From an uncultured Eggerthellaceae bacterium (GTDB lineage: Bacteria > Actinomycetota > Coriobacteriia > Coriobacteriales > Eggerthellaceae): DNA of 7,709 nucleotides. The stretch spans positions 1 to 7,709 of the forward strand of contig CAJUFC010000095.1 in NCBI GenBank assembly GCA_910585565.1, read 5' to 3'. A model generated the notes under the pieces. That model worked only from the letters and a program-made list of their open reading frames with translations. It searched no databases and was not told the origin of the DNA. This document shows positions 1 through 5,308 of the stretch, one piece after another; positions within the stretch are counted from its first letter, which is position 1; every line of letters starts with the position of its first letter. A program made the position numbers and the translations under genes.

Positions 1-1358
1 CCCGCCTCTTTGGGGTTGCCCTTGAACACGAAGCCGTCCTTGGAGACGATCTGACGCCCGGTCGAGCGCTCGAAGTAGAAGATGAAGATCGACTTCATGA
101 CCGCCAGAAGCGGAATTGCGAACAGCATGCCCACGAGCGAGCCCATAAGGCCGCTGATGGCGCCGCCAATGGCAGAGCCGAACGTCATGGCCACCAAGGT
201 CAGCACCGGATGGATGTCAACCGAGCTGGACATGATCTTCGGAGAGATGAACGTGTAGACGATCTGCTGGATGACGATCGTGCCCGCCAGCGCAATGAGC
301 GCCGTCAAGGGGCTTACGAACACGGCCGTGATGGCAGCCACCACGCCGCCCAGCCACGGGCCGATGATGGGGATGATGTTGAGCACGCCGGTGATGACGC
401 CAAGCGCCGGTGCGTTAGCCAGACCGACGATGGCGAAAAGAATGCCGCAGGCCACACCGATGATGAAGCACTGCAAGAGCGTACCCTTGAGGTATCCGCC
501 CAGGATGCGCGTGAAGGTCACATGGAAGAACTGCACCTCTTCGTGATGCTTGGGGCTGATGACGCGCATGGCCTCGCGACCCATCGCAGGCAGCTCGAGC
601 AGCACCCAAAATGCGATGACGAGCGCAAAGCCCACTGCATAAAACGCGTTCGCGATGCCCGAGCCGACGCCGATGGCCGTATTAGCGGCATCGCCCGCAA
701 ACGACGACGCCCAGTTCGAAAGCGACCCGGCGGTGCTGTTGACGACCTGGCGCACCGTCTCGTTGTCGAGCAGCGCCGAATACTTGTCCGCCATCTCGTG
801 GCCCCAGTCGGACAGCGCTGAGACATACCCCGGTATGGCCGTAATGAGGTCTGCGAACTGCTGATTGAGGCCAAACATAGGCGAGAACATCAGAAAGCCG
901 ATAAGCCCCAGCACCACGAACAGGGCAACATAGGACAGCGTCGTCCCGATTGCGCGGTTGACCCCGCGCTTCTCAAGACCGTTCACCATGCCGCGTAGGA
1001 TGAACACGATGACGAGCGTCCAGATGAGCATCGCTACCGGCAGCGACAGCACTTTGAGGAGATAGACCGCAACGCCGCATAAGATGAGCGCGCCGATGGC
1101 CGTCCACACATATATGAGCGGCTTTTGCATCTTGTTCCGCTTCGCTTCGGAAAGCGCCATGGCGCCGGAAGCGACAACAGCTCCGTCGCACCCGTCAGAG
1201 TTGACCGACGAGGACCCTGCCGCGACGGAGGCATCGGGACGCCCCGCATCGGCATGCATGTTCGTCGTGCTCGTTGCGCTCGTTGCGCTCGCCGAGGCCG
1301 ACGCGTCCACGGAACGCTCGGCCTCGGTGAGTTTCGTTGTCTGGCCAGAATTGGTCAC
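1..1358 (-). CDS. AI-2E/PerM family transporter (3' end cut by window edge)
   Basis: This is a polytopic inner-membrane permease of the AI-2E/PerM family. Some members export autoinducer-2 or act as Na+/H+ antiporters, but the substrate here cannot be told. About 452 codons are visible. Residues 1-79 are hydrophilic and Ala/Ser/Thr-rich. TM1 (about 81-100) and TM2 (about 106-122) follow, then TM3 (about 141-158) and an extracytoplasmic loop starting MFGLNQQ. The family-typical C-terminal half has GGYLKGTLLQCFIIG, ALGVITGVLNIIPIIGPWLG, then HPVLTLVAMTFG and SGLMGSLVGMLFAIPL. The last visible residues (FKGNPKEA) are already past the final membrane segment, so little is missing. I chose the GTG at 1358 because an in-frame TAG lies at 1362-1364, a weak AGGCGG-like site precedes it, and codons after it keep G/C in third position. 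Met67 (1160) or Met77 (1130) are alternatives, and Met77 gives a more usual family length. It follows the DUF948 gene on the same strand after 114 bases containing a terminator. I see no strong promoter of its own. Confidence 0.93.
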   Translation of the reverse strand, partial: MTNSGQTTKLTEAERSVDASASASATSATSTTNMHADAGRPDASVAAGSSSVNSDGCDGAVVASGAMALSEAKRNKMQKPLIYVWTAIGALILCGVAVYLLKVLSLPVAMLIWTLVIVFILRGMVNGLEKRGVNRAIGTTLSYVALFVVLGLIGFLMFSPMFGLNQQFADLITAIPGYVSALSDWGHEMADKYSALLDNETVRQVVNSTAGSLSNWASSFAGDAANTAIGVGSGIANAFYAVGFALVIAFWVLLELPAMGREAMRVISPKHHEEVQFFHVTFTRILGGYLKGTLLQCFIIGVACGILFAIVGLANAPALGVITGVLNIIPIIGPWLGGVVAAITAVFVSPLTALIALAGTIVIQQIVYTFISPKIMSSSVDIHPVLTLVAMTFGSAIGGAISGLMGSLVGMLFAIPLLAVMKSIFIFYFERSTGRQIVSKDGFVFKGNPKEA

Positions 1359-1395
1359 ACTCTACCGCCTCATCGAATACGGACACTGCTCTCTC

Positions 1396-1422
1396 AAAAA
1401 AAACCTGCGATGCTTCATCGGG
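1396..1422 (-). terminator. Intrinsic terminator after the DUF948 gene
   Basis: Read on the minus strand, CGATG-AAG-CATCG (1420-1408) forms a five-pair stem with a three-base loop. CC/GG pairs outside it (1422-1421 with 1405-1404) across a two-base bulge, and an unbroken run of eight T follows (1403-1396). The element starts about 50 bases after the stop of the DUF948 gene and ends about 38 bases before the permease start. The stem is short, so termination may be partial and leave some read-through into the permease. The T run is the longest homopolymer I noticed in the window. Confidence 0.6.
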
Positions 1423-1472
1423 ACTGGTGCCTACACGGTGCCGACGACTCAGCAGACAGCCAATCGGCGTTC

Positions 1473-2129
1473 CTACTCGGCATCCTCGGTCACGTCGTCA
1501 AGAATCTCGTCAGCCAAACGCTCAGACGTTGCGCTCATCTTCTCGCCTTTGGCCTCGGTCCGTGCCTCACGCTCGACCTGCGCCGCCTTGCGCTCGGCGC
1601 GAATCTCATGCTGCTCTTTGAACGCCTCGCCCGCCGCATCCACCGCAGCGTCAGCGAAGTCAACGATCGGATTGGTCGGCTGTGCGGAGGCGCCGTCCTT
1701 CAGGCCAGCGGCAACCGACTCGTCACTTGCATACTTCGGGCGGAACTTGCTACGCACCTTTTTGGTAACCGAATTGACCAGGTCAATCGGTGCCGAAGTG
1801 ACATTGTCAACCGTGTTGACCGTCTTGGAGATGGCCCCTGTCATGTGGGACACGTCCTCGAGAATCTGATCGACGCGCATCATCTCGAGATTGACGCTGT
1901 CCACCGTCAGCGTGACGCGGTCAACGAGCGGGTCGACCTTCTTGACGGTCGGCTGGATGTCAGCCACCATCGTCTGCACGTTGTCGATGGTGGGCTTGAG
2001 GTCGTCAAGCGTCTCAAGCGCCGTGCCGCGAACCTTGCGAATCGTGATGACCAGCTCGATGACGAACCACACGAGCGCGGCGCCCACGATGATATATACG
2101 ATGGGAAGTATGAAGTTCAAAATCTCCAT
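1473..2129 (-). CDS. DUF948-type membrane-anchored coiled-coil protein
   Basis: A 218-residue protein of DUF948 (YtxG-like) type with no assigned reaction. Residues 4-30 form one hydrophobic N-terminal membrane segment (ILNFILPIVYIIVGAALVWF), followed by an Arg/Lys stop-transfer, so the bulk should face the cytoplasm. Residues 44-113 read as ten consecutive seven-residue units with V/I/L first and I/V/M fifth (LKPTIDN, VQTMVAD, IQPTVKK, VDPLVDR, VTLTVDS and so on), a long heptad helix. A Lys/Arg stretch (TKKVRSKFRPK, about 122-132) follows. The tail (about 155-218) is Ala/Glu/Arg-rich, probably helical, and ends very acidic (DDVTEDAE). The ATG at 2129 is fixed by a perfect AGGAGG five bases upstream. 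The gene is divergent from rarA and upstream of the AI-2E permease on the same strand. In many actinobacteria a DUF948 gene lies near rarA and alaS. That synteny and the heptads support the call, and its function is unknown. Confidence 0.88.
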   Translation of the reverse strand: MEILNFILPIVYIIVGAALVWFVIELVITIRKVRGTALETLDDLKPTIDNVQTMVADIQPTVKKVDPLVDRVTLTVDSVNLEMMRVDQILEDVSHMTGAISKTVNTVDNVTSAPIDLVNSVTKKVRSKFRPKYASDESVAAGLKDGASAQPTNPIVDFADAAVDAAGEAFKEQHEIRAERKAAQVEREARTEAKGEKMSATSERLADEILDDVTEDAE

Positions 2130-2134
2130 GTCGT

Positions 2135-2140
2135 CCTCCT
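2135..2140 (-). promoter_or_regulatory. Consensus ribosome-binding site of the DUF948 gene
   Basis: A perfect AGGAGG on the minus strand, five bases before the ATG at 2129. It fixes that start and contrasts with rarA across the same divergent region, which has no such site. Confidence 0.85.
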
Positions 2141-2199
2141 TGCCACGAATATCGGGTCTTGCATGCTTTGATGGCGCATTGGTTACGTTGGTACGTCAT

Positions 2200-2230
2200 T
2201 TTATATCATGCCCCTCACGCGCTCCGGCAA
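2200..2230 (-). promoter_or_regulatory. Promoter of the DUF948 gene (extended -10)
   Basis: On the minus strand TGATATAAA (2208-2200) is an extended -10: TG, one base, then TATAAA, five of six matches to TATAAT. A weak -35, TTGCCG (2230-2225), lies 19 bases upstream, which is long, so the TG extension probably matters more. The predicted transcription start near 2193 gives a leader of about 64 bases before the ATG at 2129. It lies in the most AT-rich spot of the divergent region. This is read by eye only. Confidence 0.5.
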
Positions 2231-2385
2231 AGCCCAGCAAGGCTGAAACCGTCGCGTTACAGAGCAAGCACCCGACCGTAACGACACGCTCGTCTGGCGC
2301 TCAGCGCTCCTGCATCAGCAAACAGGCGCACAACAAGGCAATGTCGCTGCATCACCAACTCCGTCGGCGATGACCATGGTGCGCA

Positions 2386-2394
2386 TGATACCAT
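2386..2394 (+). promoter_or_regulatory. Extended -10 of rarA, implying a leaderless transcript
   Basis: TGATACCAT (2386-2394) matches an extended -10: TG, one base, then TACCAT, four of six to TATAAT. A start six to seven bases after it falls at or next to the A of the rarA ATG (2401). No purine-rich site precedes that ATG. Together this suggests a leaderless mRNA, which is common in actinobacteria. The -10 is also overlapped by a six-base inverted repeat, CATGGT (2375-2380) and ACCATG (2390-2395), a possible but unproven operator. The rest of the divergent region (about 2231-2374) shows no gene or clear site. Confidence 0.42.
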
Positions 2395-2400
2395 GCGACT

Positions 2401-3813
2401 ATGAAAACTGACTCGCTATTTACAGAGGTCGAGACGGCCCGACGGATGGACGTCGCCCCTATGGCGGTACGCCTGCGTCCGCGCACGCTCGACGACATCG
2501 TCGGCCAAGACGAGGCCGTCGGCCCCGGCAGCTGGCTGCGGGGCGCCATCGAGGCCGACACGCTCAGCTCGGTCATCCTCTTCGGCCCTGCCGGCACGGG
2601 CAAAACCTCCATCGCCCATGTGATAGCCGAATCGACGAAGGCCACGTTCGTCGAGGTGTCAGCCATCGGTGGCACCGTCGCCGACCTGCGACGCGAGATA
2701 GCCGCCGCAGAGAAGCGCCTGCAAACGGGCGGCATTCGCACGATCCTCTTCGTCGATGAGATTCACCGGTTCAACCGCTCGCAGCAAGACGCATTGCTGC
2801 ATGCCGTGGAAGACCGCGTGCTCGTGCTCGTCGGCGCCACGACCGAGAATCCCTTCTTCGAAGTGAACTCGGCGCTCATCTCTCGCTCGCGCATCGTCGA
2901 GCTGCATTCGCTGTCCGATGACGACGTGAAGGCGCTCATCGAGCGCGCGCTTGCCGACGAGCAGGGGCTGGCCGGTCGCTATGAGCTGGCCGCCGAGGCG
3001 GTAGAGGCGATTGTGCTGCTGTCCGGCGGAGACGGGAGAAGCGCCCTCACGACGCTAGAGCTGGCCGCCGAGATGGCTGGCGCCGCTGACAGTGAAAGCA
3101 GCGCAGGGGCGACCGCCGACGCCGACAGCGCCGGTGATGCTGCCAGAACGGGTGACGCCCCTGACGCCGTAGCCGACACCGCCCACGCCGACAGCACCCG
3201 CATCATCACCGAAGACATGGTGCGACGCGCCACGCCCCATCGCACGCTGCCCTACGACAAGAACAAGGACATGCACTATGACGTCATCTCCGCGTTCATC
3301 AAGTCGATGCGCGGCAGCGACCCAGATGCGGCCCTGTACTGGCTCGCACGCATGATCGACGGCGGCGAGGACCCGAAGTTCATCGCGCGCCGCATCTTTA
3401 TATTAGCGGCAGAAGACATCGGCAACGCCGACCCGCAAGCGCTCCTCATCGCCGAGGCGGCTTTCAAGTCTGCCGAGGTCATCGGCTATCCCGAATGCCA
3501 ACTCATCCTGGCGCAAGCAGCCACGTACATGGCCTTGGCGCCAAAGTCCAACGCTGCGTGCGGCATCTTTGAGGCCATGGCGGAGGTACGCGGCGGCCCG
3601 GCGCGCAAGGTGCCCGACAACCTGCGCGACCGCCATCGCCCGGGGTCTGAGAACTACGGCAAGTACAAGTACCCGCACAACTACCCAGGCGCCTGGGTCG
3701 AGCAGCAATATCTCCCTGACGGCCTTGAGCGCGGGGCATTCTTCCACCCGTCCGAACGCGGCTGGGAGGCCTATCGCATCGAGGCCAACGGACGCGACCG
3801 GGACGACCGCTAG
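2401..3813 (+). CDS. rarA: Replication-associated recombination protein A (RarA/MgsA), AAA+ ATPase
   Basis: RarA (MgsA; WHIP/WRNIP1 in eukaryotes) is a cytoplasmic tetrameric AAA+ ATPase related to clamp-loader subunits. It acts at stalled replication forks and single-strand ends. This 470-residue copy aligns throughout with the family (E. coli about 447). Visible motifs are APMAVRLRPRTLDDIVGQ (19-36), Walker A GPAGTGKTS (62-70), Walker B ILFVDEIHR (115-123), sensor 1 GATTENPFFEVN (145-156), the arginine-finger region SALISRSR (157-164) and sensor 2 GDGRSALTTLE (210-220). The C-terminal oligomerization domain carries KSMRGSDPDAALYWLARM and AEDIGNADPQA, then ALAPKSNA. Residues about 226-266 are an Ala/Asp/Ser-rich insert not found in E. 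coli, placed between the ATPase core and the C-terminal domain. The N-terminal TDSLF resembles a sliding-clamp-binding motif. The ATG at 2401 lacks a Shine-Dalgarno sequence, but it keeps the short 'SLF' leader usual in actinobacterial RarA. Its last codons are duplicated downstream. Confidence 0.97.
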   Translation: MKTDSLFTEVETARRMDVAPMAVRLRPRTLDDIVGQDEAVGPGSWLRGAIEADTLSSVILFGPAGTGKTSIAHVIAESTKATFVEVSAIGGTVADLRREIAAAEKRLQTGGIRTILFVDEIHRFNRSQQDALLHAVEDRVLVLVGATTENPFFEVNSALISRSRIVELHSLSDDDVKALIERALADEQGLAGRYELAAEAVEAIVLLSGGDGRSALTTLELAAEMAGAADSESSAGATADADSAGDAARTGDAPDAVADTAHADSTRIITEDMVRRATPHRTLPYDKNKDMHYDVISAFIKSMRGSDPDAALYWLARMIDGGEDPKFIARRIFILAAEDIGNADPQALLIAEAAFKSAEVIGYPECQLILAQAATYMALAPKSNAACGIFEAMAEVRGGPARKVPDNLRDRHRPGSENYGKYKYPHNYPGAWVEQQYLPDGLERGAFFHPSERGWEAYRIEANGRDRDDR

Positions 3814-3826
3814 CAACCGCTAGCAA
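3807..3826 (+). repeat. Tandem 10-base duplication spanning the rarA stop
   Basis: CCGCTAGCAA occurs twice back to back (3807-3816, 3817-3826). The rarA TAG (3811-3813) lies in the first copy. The second TAG (3821) is out of frame because the unit is ten bases long, so this is not a doubled stop in the rarA frame. Confidence 0.8.
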
Positions 3827-3827
3827 A

Positions 3828-3847
3828 GGCTGCGCGCCCACGCAGCC
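3828..3847 (+). terminator. Small hairpin after rarA, possible weak terminator
   Basis: GGCTGCG (3828-3834) pairs with CGCAGCC (3841-3847) around a six-base loop. It lies 15 bases after the rarA stop and is followed by C-rich sequence with no T tract. It could separate rarA from galU transcription, but without a T run intrinsic termination is uncertain. Confidence 0.35.
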
Positions 3848-3889
3848 CCCACCCGGAACCAACAGACGCGACCGGGACGACAGGTGGCA

Positions 3890-3898
3890 TGCTACACT
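3890..3898 (+). promoter_or_regulatory. Probable galU promoter (extended -10)
   Basis: TGCTACACT is an extended -10: TG, one base, then TACACT, four of six to TATAAT. It lies 47 bases before the galU ATG. No convincing -35 is present at the usual distance, where the duplicated rarA fragment ends. It supports separate galU transcription but is weak by eye. Confidence 0.4.
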
Positions 3899-3934
3899 GC
3901 TACGCAACGTTTTCCCGTCATTGACTCTCGCCTG

Positions 3935-3941
3935 AAAGGGG
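3935..3941 (+). promoter_or_regulatory. Ribosome-binding site of galU
   Basis: AAAGGGG lies four bases before the ATG at 3946. The spacing is slightly short, but no other purine-rich site is nearby and the start is fixed by the conserved MKAIIPAAGLGTR N-terminus. Confidence 0.7.
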
Positions 3942-3945
3942 TTTC

Positions 3946-4749
3946 ATGAAAGCCATCATTCCCGCCGCCGGACTCGGTACGCGCTTCCTGCCCGCAACGA
4001 AGGCCGTGCCCAAGGAAATGCTGCCCATCGTGGACAAACCCTGCATCCAGTACGTCGTCGAGGAGGGGCTGGCAAGCGCGGCCGACGAGGTCGTCATCGT
4101 CAACTCCCGCACCAAGCAGGTCATCGAGGAGCACTTCACTCCAGACCCCGACCTGGTCGACCACCTGCGCACAAAGGGCAAAGCCGAGCTGGCCGACAAG
4201 GTAGAGCATGCCGGATCGCTCAACGTGAGCTTCGTATACCAAGAGCAAGCGCTCGGACTGGGGCATGCGATCCTCATGGCCGAGGAGCCAGTGGGCAGCG
4301 AGCCATTCTACGTGCTACTCGGCGACGTCATCGTGCCTGGCAACGAGATGCTGCCGCGCATGCAGGCGGTCGCCGACGCCCACGGTGGCGCTTCGGTAAT
4401 CGCGGTCATGCCCGTGCCCGACGAGGAGGTCGACCGCTTTGGCATCATATCCGGCACCGAGGTGGAGCCTGGCGTCTGGAAGATAGACCGCCTTGTGGAA
4501 AAGCCCGCGCTGGAGGATGCGCCGACGAACCTTGCGGTGTTTGGCCGCTACCTGCTCACCCCGCGCACGATGCAGCTCTTGCACGACGTCAAGCCCGGCG
4601 TGGGCGGCGAGATTCAGCTTACCGACGCGCTGGATGCGCTGTTGCTGGAAGAGGAGATGTACGCCCTCGTCATCGACCCCGCCGAGGGGCTGGACTCCGG
4701 CACCATCTCCAACTGGCTAGCCGCGAACGAGGTGCTGGCTGGAAGCTAG
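3946..4749 (+). CDS. galU: UTP-glucose-1-phosphate uridylyltransferase (UDP-glucose pyrophosphorylase)
   Basis: GalU makes UDP-glucose and pyrophosphate from UTP and glucose-1-phosphate in the cytoplasm. It feeds galactose metabolism and sugar donors for envelope glycans and glycolipids. The 267 residues start with the nucleotide-binding signature GLGTRFLPATKAVPKEMLP (9-27) and KP at 31-32. QEQALGLGHAIL (99-110), GD at 126-127 (metal/sugar site region), RFGII (164-168), EKP (185-187), GRYLL (200-204) and GGEIQLTDAL (220-229) follow. All are in family order. The end, GLDSGTISNWLAANEVLAGS, matches the usual D-x-G-x3-x-L-x-A-N element and stops there. The family's extra C-terminal helix is thus about 20-30 residues shorter than in the 290-300-residue enzymes. 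No frameshift is apparent after the stop. It follows rarA by 132 bases, probably with its own promoter. A related nucleotidylyltransferase such as RfbA is unlikely given the FLPATKAVPKEMLP signature. Confidence 0.96.
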   Translation: MKAIIPAAGLGTRFLPATKAVPKEMLPIVDKPCIQYVVEEGLASAADEVVIVNSRTKQVIEEHFTPDPDLVDHLRTKGKAELADKVEHAGSLNVSFVYQEQALGLGHAILMAEEPVGSEPFYVLLGDVIVPGNEMLPRMQAVADAHGGASVIAVMPVPDEEVDRFGIISGTEVEPGVWKIDRLVEKPALEDAPTNLAVFGRYLLTPRTMQLLHDVKPGVGGEIQLTDALDALLLEEEMYALVIDPAEGLDSGTISNWLAANEVLAGS

Positions 4750-4752
4750 ACA

Positions 4753-4776
4753 GCTGCGGCCTTGCGCGGCCGCAGC
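4753..4776 (+). terminator. Hairpin directly after the galU stop
   Basis: GCTGCGGCC (4753-4761) and GGCCGCAGC (4768-4776) form a perfect nine-pair, very GC-rich stem with a six-base loop, only three bases after the galU stop. No T tract follows. It may end or protect the galU transcript together with the stronger hairpin at 4821. Confidence 0.5.
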
Positions 4777-4820
4777 GCACCTGCGGCACGCGACGCGAGT
4801 TGCTACGCTGACACAACACG

Positions 4821-4865
4821 AAGGCCCCTTTCAGGAATGTCGACTGCGTTCCTGAAAGGGGCCTT
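4821..4865. terminator. Strong 17-pair hairpin, probable bidirectional terminator
   Basis: AAGGCCCCTTTCAGGAA (4821-4837) and its exact complement (4849-4865) flank an 11-base loop, which can close further by G-C and G-U pairs (4838-4840 with 4846-4848). It is the longest perfect inverted repeat I found in the window. It lies 72 bases after galU, with the surface-protein gene converging from the right. Neither side has a T tract beyond the stem, although each arm ends in TT. That is typical of GC-rich actinobacterial terminators, but termination is inferred. Confidence 0.65.
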
Positions 4866-5033
4866 AAGCTATGCGAAGTTCAAATGGAGTTTGGCACCAG
4901 TCTCAACTCGATGGTGTAGCCTTCTGCCCTGCATTGGGATTCGCGCAAAGCGCGAGCCTGGACAGCCCTCGAGCCGGACCGCTTCTCGCTTCGGCAACTG
5001 CACGAAACGCATCCATTGAGCAAGGCCTCGCGT

Positions 5034-5059
5034 GCGGCATGTCTGGCCGGACATGCCGC
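5034..5059. repeat. Near-perfect 26-base palindrome
   Basis: GCGGCATGTC (5034-5043) and GACATGCCGC (5050-5059) are exact complements around TGGCCG, whose centre GGCC is itself self-complementary. As RNA it gives a ten-pair stem with a six-base loop. As DNA it could be a binding site for a dimeric protein. No T tract follows on either strand. Confidence 0.7.
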
Positions 5060-5229
5060 TATCGGCCATTCCTCGTGCATCTCGCATCCACAGTCTCCAC
5101 GAGCGTCATTTCGGGCGACCAAAACGCCCTACATGAATAAACATCCCCTCCTCTGGTTCCGCCAGGCTGGGGGTCGGCAATCCATTGACCCCGTCCCTTC
5201 GGGTTACCCTCTGGTTCCGCGAGGCGTAG

Positions 5230-5250
5230 GGGCGGAACTTTAGTCCGCCC
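5230..5250. repeat. Inverted repeat GGGCGGA / TCCGCCC
   Basis: GGGCGGA (5230-5236) and TCCGCCC (5244-5250) form seven pairs around the AT-rich loop ACTTTAG. The left arm can instead pair with GTTCCGC at 5214-5220 through GCGGAAC (5232-5238), so two folds exclude each other. Confidence 0.55.
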
Positions 5251-5251
5251 G

Positions 5252-5267
5252 CCGCCCGAGAGGGCGG
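5252..5267. repeat. Hairpin CCGCCC-GAGA-GGGCGG
   Basis: Six perfect G/C pairs (5252-5257 with 5262-5267) close a four-base loop. On the plus strand this is GAGA, a GNRA-type tetraloop, which is especially stable if the plus strand is transcribed. Confidence 0.55.
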
Positions 5268-5269
5268 TT

Positions 5270-5308
5270 GGACGGGCAGCAAGGGGATTCAGCCCCGGCC
5301 GCCCGTCC
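5270..5308 (-). terminator. Compound hairpin just downstream of the surface-protein gene
   Basis: GGACGGGC (5270-5277) pairs with GCCCGTCC (5301-5308), and inside it GGGG (5283-5286) pairs with CCCC (5293-5296). The stem begins nine bases after the surface-protein stop on the minus strand. No T tract follows on the minus strand. It may terminate or protect that transcript. Confidence 0.45.

Larger units (their letters stand above)
3785..3881 (+). repeat. Direct repeat of the rarA 3' end, copied into the galU upstream region
   Basis: Positions 3785-3807 (the last coding bases of rarA) and 3859-3881 (intergenic) match at 22 of 23 bases. The shared perfect core is GACGCGACCGGGACGAC at 3791-3807 and 3865-3881. 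The copies are 74 bases apart. The second copy ends 12 bases before the presumed galU -10 box. The stop codon of rarA is not part of the copied unit. It looks like a small local duplication rather than a mobile element. Confidence 0.75.

Noticed and set aside
210..821. 203-codon plus-strand frame opposite the AI-2E permease
   Set aside because: Low-complexity Arg/Asp/His composition, no start signal, and fully antisense to the conserved membrane helices.
1374..1397. TTGAGA (1397-1392) and TATTCG (1379-1374) as a promoter for the AI-2E gene
   Set aside because: Spacing is only 12 bases, the -10 matches three of six, and the -35 overlaps the terminator's T tract.
1125..2171. 348-codon plus-strand reading frame opposite the DUF948 gene
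   Set aside because: Its translation is Arg/His/Asp-rich with no motifs or ribosome-binding site. It is antisense to two genes with clear family features, and is a by-product of GC-rich codon bias.
2231..2374. tRNA, riboswitch or small RNA in the divergent region
   Set aside because: No cloverleaf arms, conserved aptamer words or extended stems were found by eye, only the two promoter-like boxes at its edges.
3931..4861. CCTGAAAGGGG shared by the galU leader (3931-3941) and the 3' hairpin (4851-4861)
   Set aside because: An 11-base match is expected by chance several times in a window this long. I see no supporting pairing or context.
5151..5220. CRISPR-like pair of 12-base repeats with a 46-base interval
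   Set aside because: Only two short copies, the interval itself contains inverted repeats, the partner 14-mer is spaced differently, and no cas gene is present.
5016..5243. Short plus-strand frame across the repeat array
   Set aside because: No ribosome-binding site, it ends inside the palindrome, and it overlaps other equally open frames. I treat the region as non-coding.
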